A DNA stretch of 64,000 nucleotides from Rothia nasisuis (lineage in GTDB: Bacteria > Actinomycetota > Actinomycetes > Actinomycetales > Micrococcaceae): the NCBI RefSeq assembly GCF_928381405.1, contig NZ_CAKMSB010000006.1, positions 92,289 through 156,288 of the forward strand, written 5' to 3'. Each line of letters starts with the position of its first letter. The stretch's first letter is position 1. Below the pieces are notes generated by a model. The model saw only the letters and a list, made by a program, of their open reading frames with translations. It searched no databases and was not told the origin of the DNA. The translations under genes were made by a program, and so were the position numbers. Of the stretch, positions 26,958 to 34,689 are shown in pieces.

Positions 26958-27887
26958 ATGCCTCACACTTCGCAACCTACGACCCTAGAAGCTGAGACGG
27001 CAGAGCCGCTCAGTACTGACGAGCTCGCCCGGCTCGAGATCCGCACAGTTCCTGCCAGCAGGGCACGAGCGTCCGCCCGTAAAAGAGCCCGCACCGTTGC
27101 CCGCGGTGAGAGTGAAAGCCCCCTGGCGCTGACCCGCCGGGCACGCAAAATTAACCGTATTCTGGGCGAGACCTACCCCTACGCCGTAGCCGAACTCGAC
27201 TTCGAGAACCCCTACGAGTTACTGGTTGCCACGGTGCTCTCGGCCCAGACCACCGACGTCCGTGTCAATGCCACCACCCCTGAGCTCTTTGCCCGCTACC
27301 CGGACGCCACCGCCCTGGCTACAGCCCGCGTCGAAGACGTAGAAGACATCGTGAGGCCCCTGGGTTTCTACCGCTCCAAGGCTAAGGCCATTGTGAACCT
27401 GGCCTCCCAGCTGGTAGCGGATTACGGCGGGCAGGTACCAGGAAAGCTTGACGAGCTGGTTAAGCTCCCCGGCGTGGGCCGTAAGACTGCCTTTGTGGTG
27501 CTGGGCAATGCCTTCGGCCAGCCCGGTATCACCGTAGATACCCATTTTGGGCGGCTGGCCCGTAGGCTCGGCTGGACGGAGCAGGAGGACCCGGCCAAGG
27601 TCGAGCGCGACGTCGCTGAACTTTTTGAGCCTAAGAGCTGGACCCCGCTCTCGCACCGCCTGGTTTATCATGGCCGCCGTATCTGTCACGCCCAGAAACC
27701 AGCCTGCGGGGCCTGCCCGATTGCTGACCTCTGCCCCTCTTACGGGGCAGGTGAAACCGATGAGCTGGCCGCCGCAAAGTTACTTAAGTACGAGATGGTG
27801 CCAGGGCGGGAACGCCTGCACCTGCGTTTTGTGCAGGGTGCAAGCCGCCGCCAGTTGCGGGCGGAGGGGTGGAGCCTCAGTGCCTAG
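26958..27887 (+). CDS. nth: Endonuclease III
   Basis: DNA glycosylase/AP lyase that removes oxidised pyrimidines in base excision repair. The 309 residues include an Arg-rich N-terminal extension of ~60 residues beyond the E. coli form. The helix-hairpin-helix LPGVGRKTA holds the catalytic Lys176, and Asp194 lies in TVDTHFGR, the same 18-residue spacing as in E. coli (120/138). The 4Fe-4S motif is C-x6-C-x2-C-x5-C near the C-terminus (CHAQKPACGACPIADLC). The NUDIX gene overlaps its stop by eight bases. In M. tuberculosis nth lies beside crp; here it is ~11 kb away, beyond the IetAS-like insertion. Confidence 0.95.
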   Translation: MPHTSQPTTLEAETAEPLSTDELARLEIRTVPASRARASARKRARTVARGESESPLALTRRARKINRILGETYPYAVAELDFENPYELLVATVLSAQTTDVRVNATTPELFARYPDATALATARVEDVEDIVRPLGFYRSKAKAIVNLASQLVADYGGQVPGKLDELVKLPGVGRKTAFVVLGNAFGQPGITVDTHFGRLARRLGWTEQEDPAKVERDVAELFEPKSWTPLSHRLVYHGRRICHAQKPACGACPIADLCPSYGAGETDELAAAKLLKYEMVPGRERLHLRFVQGASRRQLRAEGWSLSA

Positions 27888-28632
27888 TTCTCCCGTATCT
27901 CAGACCGACGAGCACCTGGCGCTGGCGCAGCTACGGGAGCTAGTGAACCGCTCCCCTGAGATTGTTCGCTCGGGTGACGACTCCTGGCCTATTGGTGCCA
28001 TGGACCCGGCTACGGCCAAAGACGCAGCTGTGCTACTGCTGATGGGGGTTCTTGACGATGCCCCAGCCCACCGGGGCGACTGCCCCGCCGTCACCGCTGA
28101 CCTGGATATTCTGCTGTTGGTGCGTTCAGATGGCCTACGCCATCATGCTGGTCAACCGGCCCTGCCCGGAGGGCGGATTGATCCTGAGGATAGGGACGAG
28201 GCCGCCCGCCGGGGTATTCCGGTGGAGCAGGTTGCCGCCCTGCGCGAGGCGGTGGAGGAGACGGGGCTGGATGCGGCGGGCGTCCGTCTGCTGGGCCAGC
28301 TACCCCCGATTGATTTGCCGGTCAGTAACTACCGGGTGACGCCCGTGGTGGGCTGGTGGGACTTGCCCACCCCGGTTGAGGCTGTTGACATCAACGAGTC
28401 AACCCTGGTGGTGCGCGTTCCGGTGGCTGATTTGCTTAACCCGGTTAACCGGTCGGTTATGACCGTCAAACGCGGTCGCAGGGTGCACAGGTCCCCGGCT
28501 TTTAGGGTCACCGGTGACCATGAGCCGTTCACTATCTGGGGCTTTACCGGCAACCTGCTCTCCCGTGTCTTTGAGGAGCTGGGCTGGGACGAGCCTTGGG
28601 GGCCCGACCACACCCGTAAGCCTGATGCCTAA
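27880..28632 (+). CDS. NUDIX hydrolase, CoA pyrophosphatase-like
   Basis: NUDIX enzyme of 250 residues. The NUDIX box GRIDPEDRDEAA...REAVEETGLD lies near 90-125, with the LPGGRID segment preceding it and the CoA-type upstream pattern LLVRSDGLRHHAGQPALPGG. Members hydrolyse CoA or similar dinucleotides to 4'-phosphopantetheine and 3',5'-ADP. The start is GTG at 27880 inside the nth stop, with GGAGGGG ten bases upstream. The same nth-NUDIX order occurs near marP in M. tuberculosis (Rv3674c to Rv3671c). Confidence 0.85.
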   Translation: MPSSPVSQTDEHLALAQLRELVNRSPEIVRSGDDSWPIGAMDPATAKDAAVLLLMGVLDDAPAHRGDCPAVTADLDILLLVRSDGLRHHAGQPALPGGRIDPEDRDEAARRGIPVEQVAALREAVEETGLDAAGVRLLGQLPPIDLPVSNYRVTPVVGWWDLPTPVEAVDINESTLVVRVPVADLLNPVNRSVMTVKRGRRVHRSPAFRVTGDHEPFTIWGFTGNLLSRVFEELGWDEPWGPDHTRKPDA

Positions 28633-28647
28633 CTCAGCAAAACCAGC

Positions 28648-28752
28648 CTGATATGTTATGGAAGAAACTGACTGGCTGAAGCTGGCCCGAATCTCGTGTA
28701 ACTTGCGAGCCTGTGAGAAGGTTAGCTGGCAAAGGCGGGCCTGCCCACCCAC
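28648..28752. repeat. Palindromic intergenic element, copy 2
   Basis: Aligns over its length with 19551-19650. Shared blocks include CTGATATG/CTGATGTG at the left edge, CTGACTGGCTG/CTAACTGGTTG, GCTGGC, GCGAGCC, GTTAGCTGGC/GTTAGTTGGC and GGCGGGC...TGCCC at the right. In the ungapped middle blocks about 40 of 52 positions agree, mostly differing by transitions. A local stem CTCG/CGAG and an overlapping GTGAGAAG/CTTCTCAC stem (28713-28720 and 28761-28768) could act as a terminator for the converging genes. Confidence 0.6.
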
Positions 28753-28764
28753 GTCGTCCTCTTC

Positions 28765-30537
28765 TCACTTAGCCCTCGAGTAGTCGTCCGTGGTGACCAC
28801 GGTGACCGGGAACTCAACCTCGGTGGGGCCAAAGATGAGCTCAGCTGCGACCTGAGCGGATTCACGCACAATCTCAGCAGCACGGGCAGCCTCACCGACC
28901 GGGCCGTAGAGCATAATCTCATCGTGTAGAAAATACACCAGCCGAGTCTGCATGCGGCGGCCAAAACGGCGCTCGGTACGCAGACGCTTACGAATCTGGG
29001 CCATCCAGATGACAGCCCACTCGGCAGCCGTCCCCTGAATCACGAAGTTGCGGGTGAAGCGGCTATGAGCACGGGCCGCAGAAAGGGCGGCACGCTCGTC
29101 AGCGGCTGTCACCTGGTTGCGCTGTGCCTCGAACCAGGCATGAGACGGGGCGGGGGAGGTACGGCCCAGGTAGGTGGTCACCTGCCCGCCGCGCAGGCCC
29201 ACCTCAGCGGCCCGCTCAGTGAGAGCGATAGCAGCCGGGAACATTTTCTTCAGGTGAGGCATCAGCTGCCCGCCTTCGCCGGTCGTGGCCCCGTACATGG
29301 CCCCGAGCAGGGCAACCTTGGCGTGCGAGCGGTCGTTGAGCACGCTGCCGGTGCGTTCGCCGATTTGGGCGATGCCGAGGTAGAGGTCGGTGCCGCGGCC
29401 CGCCACGGCCATGGCCCGGTCGCCACTCATCACCGCCAGAATACGCGGCTCAATCTGCGCGGCGTCCGCAACCGTGAGCACCATGCCCTCTTCGGCACGG
29501 ATGGCGGGGCGCACGTCCTTGGGAATCTGCATAGCTCCGCCACCGTGCCCACCCCAGCGGCCGGTGGCGGCGGAGCCGACCTCGTAGGTGGGGTGGAAGC
29601 GGTTGTTGTGTACCCAGGTGTCGAGCCAGTTCCAGCCGTTGGCGGTGTAGAGGCGGGCCAGGCGTTTGTAGTCGAGCAGGGGGCGTACGAGCTGCCAGCG
29701 GGTCTCACGCAGGTGGGGCACAGCATTGGCCCATTCGGTGAGCTCCCATTTGCGGGTTGAGGTGACTGAATGCCCGGCGGCCTGTAAGGCCTTGAGTACC
29801 TCGTGCGGGGAGTCGGGGTTAAGACCCGGAGCGCCGAGCTCCTCACGGATGCGGGCCGCCAGACGCTCCATCTGGTAGGGGCGGGCGTAGCCCGCAGGAC
29901 GGGGCCCTAACTCGTGTTCCAGAATTTTTTCGTGGATAGTGCGGTTCCAGGGCATACCGGCGTGCTTCATCTCAGCGGCAATCAGAGCACCCTGAGACTC
30001 GGCGGCCAGAAGCAACTGTAGGCGTGCGGGAGCCGGTGAAACTGTGACTGCCCTCAGCTGGGCGCGCAACTCGGTGAGCAGGGCGGACGCCGTCGGTTCG
30101 GTATCACGAGTAGATGCACCTGGTTCGGGGCCCGCCAGACCGTCGAAGAGAGAGGCCTGCCCCTCAATTTGCAGGCGGGCGGGCAAAACACCCGGTGGGG
30201 GGCCAGGGGCCTGAGTAAGGTCAACGGTGGGGGTGTACGGTAGCTGGTTTTGGGCTCGACTTGCAGCGGTTTTCAAGATGCGCTGGGCTAGGCGTAAGTC
30301 ATGGCAGGAGGCTGGTGAGACCCCAGCTTCAAGGAGCTGGGGCATGACCGTGCGGGCATCTGCCCAAGCCCAGCGAATGGTACGGTGGGGGTTTTGGTTT
30401 TCAACGGCGCGGACGAAGCTCGGCAACTTTTCACGGTCGAAGACGCGGTGGGTGCCCGAGCCGGTCTCGTTGAGCGTGACGGCCTCCCACCGAGGCAAAG
30501 AGCCGGGGGAGGTAGCGGGGCCGAGCACGATGTACAT
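28765..30537 (-). CDS. Family A DNA polymerase with 3'-5' exonuclease-like domain
   Basis: Stand-alone polymerase of 590 residues, annotated in actinobacteria as bifunctional 3'-5' exonuclease/DNA polymerase. Polymerase motif A is VADAAQIEPRILA near 355, the O-helix region is RSHAKVALLGAMYGATTGEG near 408 and motif C is YFLHDEIMLYG near 545. The N-terminal ~170 residues occupy the exonuclease position but show no clear DEDD metal residues, so proofreading may be lost. It lacks the 5' nuclease of PolA and probably acts in repair rather than bulk replication. CATAAT lies six bases upstream of ATG. Confidence 0.85.
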   Translation of the reverse strand: MYIVLGPATSPGSLPRWEAVTLNETGSGTHRVFDREKLPSFVRAVENQNPHRTIRWAWADARTVMPQLLEAGVSPASCHDLRLAQRILKTAASRAQNQLPYTPTVDLTQAPGPPPGVLPARLQIEGQASLFDGLAGPEPGASTRDTEPTASALLTELRAQLRAVTVSPAPARLQLLLAAESQGALIAAEMKHAGMPWNRTIHEKILEHELGPRPAGYARPYQMERLAARIREELGAPGLNPDSPHEVLKALQAAGHSVTSTRKWELTEWANAVPHLRETRWQLVRPLLDYKRLARLYTANGWNWLDTWVHNNRFHPTYEVGSAATGRWGGHGGGAMQIPKDVRPAIRAEEGMVLTVADAAQIEPRILAVMSGDRAMAVAGRGTDLYLGIAQIGERTGSVLNDRSHAKVALLGAMYGATTGEGGQLMPHLKKMFPAAIALTERAAEVGLRGGQVTTYLGRTSPAPSHAWFEAQRNQVTAADERAALSAARAHSRFTRNFVIQGTAAEWAVIWMAQIRKRLRTERRFGRRMQTRLVYFLHDEIMLYGPVGEAARAAEIVRESAQVAAELIFGPTEVEFPVTVVTTDDYSRAK

Positions 30538-30543
30538 CTTTCT

Positions 30544-30549
30544 ATTATG
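30544..30549 (-). promoter_or_regulatory. Leaderless -10 element (CATAAT) for the family A polymerase
   Basis: On the minus strand CATAAT ends six bases before ATG at 30537; AGAAAG in the gap is a poor ribosome site at that distance. Confidence 0.4.
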
Positions 30550-30648
30550 CGGGTTGCTCCCTACAGGGGCTAGACAGGGCTAACTTTCAGTGGCGATAAT
30601 TGGAACAGAGAAAGCAGATGGGTGAGGGCCTGACCCGAGGACGCGACC

Positions 30649-31980
30649 ATGCCCCACACCGTTGACCCAGCCCAGGTGCCCGACCTCTCAAATGTACCTG
30701 TGGGCTCAGACCCAGACTATGAACTAGCTCATCACATGGTGGTTCGGACTGCCCGTAGCCGCTATTTTGATGTTCCTCTACAAGCGCTCAAGCAGCCACA
30801 ACCGAGCGCTAATCAGCCTAAGGCCAGTGAACCTGAAGGAAGCCAGGCTCAGTCAACTCGGTCTGAGGTTTCTGCACCAGATACGGCTCACCTCAGCCGC
30901 AAGAACCCGTCGCTTCGACTAGAAACCCTTGATTTGGGGCCGCTTCAGCCCCTACTGGCTGAACCGGGAGTGACCGATATTTTTGTCAATGGCCCACAGC
31001 AAATCTGGTACGAGGCAGAGGGTCAGTTACGCCGCTCAGCCCTGACTCTCGCGAACGATGCAGCTGTGCGTGCACTGGCAACGCGCCTGATTTTGGCGGC
31101 CGGAGGGCGCCTAGACGACGCTTACCCCGCAGCCGATGTGCAAGCCGACGGCGGGGTGCGGGTGCATGCGCTACTACCACCGCTGAGCCAGAGCGGCACA
31201 CTTCTTTCCATCCGGCTACAGACCGTTGCTCAACCGTCCCTGTGCGACCTGACCCGCTGGGGCATGATGACTCCGGAGCTTGAGACCCTCCTCAGATTTT
31301 TGGTGCGGCGCCGGGCAAACCTGCTCATCAGCGGGGGCACGGGGACGGGTAAGACAACCCTGCTGGGGGCGCTACTCACTGAAGCTGGCCCCGGTGAGCG
31401 GCTGGTTCTGGTGGAAGATATTGCGGAGTTACGCCCCGACCACCCCCATGTAGTGAGTCTGCAGGCCCGCGCCCCCAACGCTGAGGGGCAGGGGGCGGTG
31501 AATCTAGCAGAACTGATTCGGCAGGCACTGCGAATGCGCCCCACCCGTCTGGCGGTCGGGGAGTGCCGCGGAGCCGAGGTGATGGATATGCTCACCGCCA
31601 TGAATACCGGCCACGCGGGGAGCGGTTCAACCCTGCACGCCAACTCTGCTGACGCGGTACCTGCCCGTCTGTATGCCATGGGAGCCCTGGCCGGGGTGAG
31701 CTCTCAAGCGGTGGCCCTGCAGTCGGCGACCGCCCTGGACTTTATCGTCCACCTGCACCGGCAGGGGGCGCAGCGCCAGGTCGCCGGTGTTTACCGGCTG
31801 ACGGGCAGGGCTACTGAGACAGGAAGCGCCGCTGAGGCTCTGGCCGTTGAACCGGTATGTACTGTAGAGCCGCGCAGACGCGGAAGCTACCTTTTCTGGC
31901 ACCCCGGGAGCGAGCCTTTACGTGCTGAACTTGAACAGATTCGTTCCGGTAGTGGCGCACCTGCTGAGGTGAGCCAGTGA
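30649..31980 (+). CDS. tadA: TadA/CpaF-type pilus assembly ATPase
   Basis: Secretion/pilus motor ATPase of 443 residues, counterpart of Rv3659c. It powers assembly of Tad (Flp) pili at the cytoplasmic side of the membrane. Walker A is SGGTGTGKTTLLG near 226, the Asp box is LVEDIAELRPDHPHV near 256, Walker B lies in RLAVGECRGAEVMDML near 302 and the His box is GHAGSGSTLHANSADAVPAR near 322. The first ~90 residues are polar and probably disordered. It is the first gene of a six-gene tad cluster. The tadZ-like ssd gene (Rv3660c) that precedes it in other actinobacteria is missing. Confidence 0.9.
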   Translation: MPHTVDPAQVPDLSNVPVGSDPDYELAHHMVVRTARSRYFDVPLQALKQPQPSANQPKASEPEGSQAQSTRSEVSAPDTAHLSRKNPSLRLETLDLGPLQPLLAEPGVTDIFVNGPQQIWYEAEGQLRRSALTLANDAAVRALATRLILAAGGRLDDAYPAADVQADGGVRVHALLPPLSQSGTLLSIRLQTVAQPSLCDLTRWGMMTPELETLLRFLVRRRANLLISGGTGTGKTTLLGALLTEAGPGERLVLVEDIAELRPDHPHVVSLQARAPNAEGQGAVNLAELIRQALRMRPTRLAVGECRGAEVMDMLTAMNTGHAGSGSTLHANSADAVPARLYAMGALAGVSSQAVALQSATALDFIVHLHRQGAQRQVAGVYRLTGRATETGSAAEALAVEPVCTVEPRRRGSYLFWHPGSEPLRAELEQIRSGSGAPAEVSQ

Positions 31981-32678
31981 GTGTCAAGAGATTATTTCAT
32001 CGGGAGGCGGCTCACAGCCCCGAAGAGAAGGAGCTATGGCCGGACGCTATCTGGCGGCTCGCTGCCCTACTGCGGGCGGGGTGTACACCGGCATTCGCCT
32101 GCCGGGCGGTAGCTGATTATCTGACTGACCAGCGTGAGCTGGCCCAGGGGCTGGCTCGGTCGGTGCCCTGGTACGGCAGGTGGGGCCCGGCCTTTAGACA
32201 GAAACAGACCCTGGGGCTGGCACTTGAGCAGATGCAGCACCTCTTTGAACAGTGTGCCGATGACGCAGAACGGGGCCTGCTGCTGGCGCAAACATGCCGT
32301 CGCCTCAGCACTCAGCCCCTACGAGAACCGGTCGCTACTGGCCTGGTTGCGTTGGAGGCCTGCTGGCATATCGCACAGAGTAGCGGCGCTTCGGTCGCCG
32401 GGGTGTTTGAGAACCTGGCGGCCTATCTGGAAACAGAAATCGATGTGGGCGCTCAACGCGAGACCGCCCTGAGTGGACCCCGCGCGACCGGGCGCATCCT
32501 TTCCTGGCTGCCGCTCTTGGGTCTGGGGCTGGGCATACTTATGGGAACTGATCCGCTGGGCGTACTGTTCGGGTCAGTAGGAGGTGCGGCGCTGGCCCTT
32601 GTAGGGGTGGCACTTGCCTGGGGTGGTCACCGCTGGACGGCCCGTCTCATTGCCCGTGCAGAACGAGGGGAGCTGTGA
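31977..32678 (+). CDS. tadB: TadB-like pilus assembly membrane protein
   Basis: Inner-membrane platform protein of 233 residues, similar in layout to Rv3658c: a T2SSF-type helical domain (about 20-160) followed by two closely spaced hydrophobic helices (about 172-215). It anchors the TadA motor. The GTG start overlaps the tadA stop by four bases, so translation is coupled. Confidence 0.8.
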   Translation: MSVKRLFHREAAHSPEEKELWPDAIWRLAALLRAGCTPAFACRAVADYLTDQRELAQGLARSVPWYGRWGPAFRQKQTLGLALEQMQHLFEQCADDAERGLLLAQTCRRLSTQPLREPVATGLVALEACWHIAQSSGASVAGVFENLAAYLETEIDVGAQRETALSGPRATGRILSWLPLLGLGLGILMGTDPLGVLFGSVGGAALALVGVALAWGGHRWTARLIARAERGEL

Positions 32679-33259
32679 TGGGTCTTCTTCTTACCATGAG
32701 CTGTCTTTGCCTGCTGGGTGCACTCGGGCTACTGGTGTTCACACGGGTACGAGCACGTGCCGCCGCAGGTCAGAAAAGAGAAGAACGAGTTGCCTGCCCC
32801 CACAGCCGCCCCCGCACTGAGCCTTCACACCTGTCGCTTGCCCCTGCCCTCTACCTGGAGCTGGCTGCCACCATGCTCGACACCGGCTTGTCAGTTCCCG
32901 CTACCTTACAACGCCTAGGCCAGCTGGAAGCAGGCCGCTATGAGAGTTTTCTCGATGGGGTAGTATCTGCCCTCTTCACCGGTGCCAGCTGGAAGCAGGC
33001 CTGGGGTCATGCCGTACCAGAAGAACTGACGGAGTTGCGTGACACCCTAGGCCTAACCTTGAGCACCGGCGCTCCCAGCGCCCAGCTGGTACGAGCGTTG
33101 GCGGCCCGTGAGCGGCGGCACCGGCAACGGATTCACGAGAAGGCCGCTGCCCGACTCGCAGTGAAACTGGTAGTGCCCCTGGGGGCCTGCTCACTGCCGT
33201 CCTTTATCTGCCTGGGGGTTGTGCCGGTTCTGATCGCCCTCCTGCCAGCCATTTTCTGA
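32678..33259 (+). CDS. tadC: TadC-like pilus assembly membrane protein
   Basis: Second T2SSF-domain platform protein, 193 residues: one N-terminal helix (about 2-20), a soluble helical part (PALYLELAATMLDTGLSVP to RERRHRQRIHEKAAARLAVK) and one long C-terminal hydrophobic stretch ending FICLGVVPVLIALLPAIF. I chose ATG 32678, which overlaps the tadB stop by one base and has GAGGGGAG six bases upstream; a GTG at 32675 is possible. Partner of TadB beneath the pilus. Confidence 0.8.
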   Translation: MGLLLTMSCLCLLGALGLLVFTRVRARAAAGQKREERVACPHSRPRTEPSHLSLAPALYLELAATMLDTGLSVPATLQRLGQLEAGRYESFLDGVVSALFTGASWKQAWGHAVPEELTELRDTLGLTLSTGAPSAQLVRALAARERRHRQRIHEKAAARLAVKLVVPLGACSLPSFICLGVVPVLIALLPAIF

Positions 33260-33618
33260 CCCCGGGCGGAGCCAGAACGCTGGTTATCCACAGGGTGCAC
33301 CGTAAGGGTGCACGTTACGTCATAGAAGCGTCATCACTGCACCGATGAGGGTCACGGTGGCGCATAAAACCGCAGAAGCCGGGGCCTGAAAGCAGACACA
33401 ACTATCCACAGCCCGCACCGCCCCTTTACCACAGTCGAGACAATATACCAGGCTAGGAGAACCTCATCAGAGCTACCGTGCTTTCTCAAGAAATAACCTT
33501 TTACCCCTTACCCATCGGTCTCTGAAAGGTAACCGCCCGGGCCCCAAGGCGCCCGGTTCAGCTAGGAGCCCCGTCAATCTAGGTTCTGGGGCTCAACAAC
33601 CTCAAAGGAGAGAACATC
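33260..33618 (+). promoter_or_regulatory. Gap between tadC and the pilin gene, with DnaA-box-like sites and leader hairpin
   Basis: No gene is visible in 359 bases. A perfect DnaA-box consensus TTATCCACA lies at 33284-33292 and a one-mismatch copy CTATCCACA at 33402-33410, same strand. A hairpin with GAGCCCC/GGGGCTC arms (33566-33572 and 33588-33594) lies just before the pilin Shine-Dalgarno sequence AAAGGAGAGA. The pilin genes probably have a promoter of their own here, since major pilin is needed in excess. Confidence 0.4.
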
Positions 33619-33867
33619 ATGTCACCCTTCACCCCTTCCGCTAGCTCTCGTATTCCCCAAGAGCAACTAAACCCTCACCTCCCGAGCGGGGAGCTGATGC
33701 GGGCCGGTCTTGAAGACCCTGAGGCCGGGGCTACTACCGCCGAGTACGGCATCGTGATGATGGCAGCAGTAGGCTTTGCAGGTCTGCTGGTCGTTATCCT
33801 CAAGTCAGAGGAAGTCCGCCAAATGCTCCTGGGTATCGTGCAAGCGGCCCTCTCGACCGGGGCCTAG
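33619..33867 (+). CDS. DUF4244 Flp-type pilin
   Basis: Small prepilin of 82 residues, counterpart of Rv3656c. The class III leader ends in EAG, cleaved before ATTAEYGIV, which places Glu at +5 followed by Tyr, as in Flp pilins. A single hydrophobic helix (about 46-63) forms the fibre core. It is probably the major subunit of the Tad pilus made by the upstream genes. No prepilin peptidase (TadV) gene occurs in the window. A strong AAAGGAG ribosome site precedes it. Confidence 0.85.
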   Translation: MSPFTPSASSRIPQEQLNPHLPSGELMRAGLEDPEAGATTAEYGIVMMAAVGFAGLLVVILKSEEVRQMLLGIVQAALSTGA

Positions 33868-33871
33868 GGCC

Positions 33872-34237
33872 ATGCGCGGCACGGACGGCCGTGAGCGCGG
33901 CTCCTTAACCGCCGAATTTGCGGTGGTCCTCCCGGCGGTTGTTTTTGTGCTTGCTCTCGTGCTCGGGGGCGCGGCCACCGGTATAGTGCAACTGCGACTG
34001 GAAGAAAGCGCTCGACTGGGCGCCCGTGCCGCAGCGCGCGGTGAAAGCACCGAAACCGTAGAAGGCATTGCCCGTCATGTAGAGCCGGATGCCACCGTCA
34101 CGGTGGTGGTTGAGGGCGAGATGACCAGGGTGCAGGTCAGCCGTCTAGCCCCGGGCGTAATCGGAAGTATGAGCGGCTGGACGCTCACCGCCGAAGCCCA
34201 GGCTCTCACCGAGAACACAGCAGGCATGGCAGACTGA
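33872..34237 (+). CDS. tadE: TadE-family pseudopilin
   Basis: Minor pilin/pseudopilin of 121 residues, counterpart of Rv3655c. The leader RGSLTAEFAVVLPAVVFVL has the G|xxxxE processing site with Glu at +5 and one hydrophobic helix (about 14-36). The rest is a small soluble domain (GARAAARGESTETVEGIARH). ATG 33872 is four bases after the pilin stop; a longer upstream frame starting at 33776 would run through the pilin gene and was rejected. Confidence 0.82.
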   Translation: MRGTDGRERGSLTAEFAVVLPAVVFVLALVLGGAATGIVQLRLEESARLGARAAARGESTETVEGIARHVEPDATVTVVVEGEMTRVQVSRLAPGVIGSMSGWTLTAEAQALTENTAGMAD

Positions 34238-34668
34238 TGGCCCCCAGAGAGCAACAACCTGCAGATGGGCAGGCCCGTGCCCGCAAGCCTACTCATAACC
34301 CAGAGCGGGGGAGCGGGGCCGTTTCAGCCATCGGGATTGTATGCAGTCTTCTCCTACTGGGTCTCATGTGCGCGGGCCTAGCAGGCCTGGTTACTGCCAA
34401 CCATCGAGCAGCGACCGCAGCGGACCTGGCGGCTCTAGCAGCAGCAGATGCTGCTAGAGGAATCGCCAACGGTGATCCTTGCACCCGTGCAGCCGATCTT
34501 GCCGCCGCTCATGGCGCCAAGCTCATAGGTTGTGCGCAGCCGTCGGGGCTGAGCGGTACTGTAGATGTGCGCACCAGCGTCCCTGTTCATGGGCCCCTAG
34601 CTTTTCTGGGCCCAGCCGAAGGTATCTCGCGGGCCGGGCCACCTAGCCCACCGCCACCGACCGGGTAG
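34237..34668 (+). CDS. TadE-like secretion-associated protein (Rv3654c family)
   Basis: Protein of 143 residues with one hydrophobic helix (about 27-50: AIGIVCSLLLLGLMCAGLAGLV). After it comes the Ala-rich ATAADLAALAAADAARG segment typical of the Rv3660c-neighbourhood TadE-like (helicase/secretion neighbourhood) family. The G-SGAVSA junction resembles a pilin processing site but lacks Glu +5. ATG overlaps the tadE stop by one base. It closes the tad operon, converging on the helicase gene 22 bases away with no clear terminator between. Confidence 0.78.
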   Translation: MAPREQQPADGQARARKPTHNPERGSGAVSAIGIVCSLLLLGLMCAGLAGLVTANHRAATAADLAALAAADAARGIANGDPCTRAADLAAAHGAKLIGCAQPSGLSGTVDVRTSVPVHGPLAFLGPAEGISRAGPPSPPPPTG

Positions 34669-34689
34669 AGCCTACTCAGAGGAGGGTGG

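Noticed and set aside
29065..29760. 231-codon plus-strand frame
   Set aside because: It is antisense to the family A polymerase, whose motifs A and C lie in the other strand; high G+C produces such open frames.
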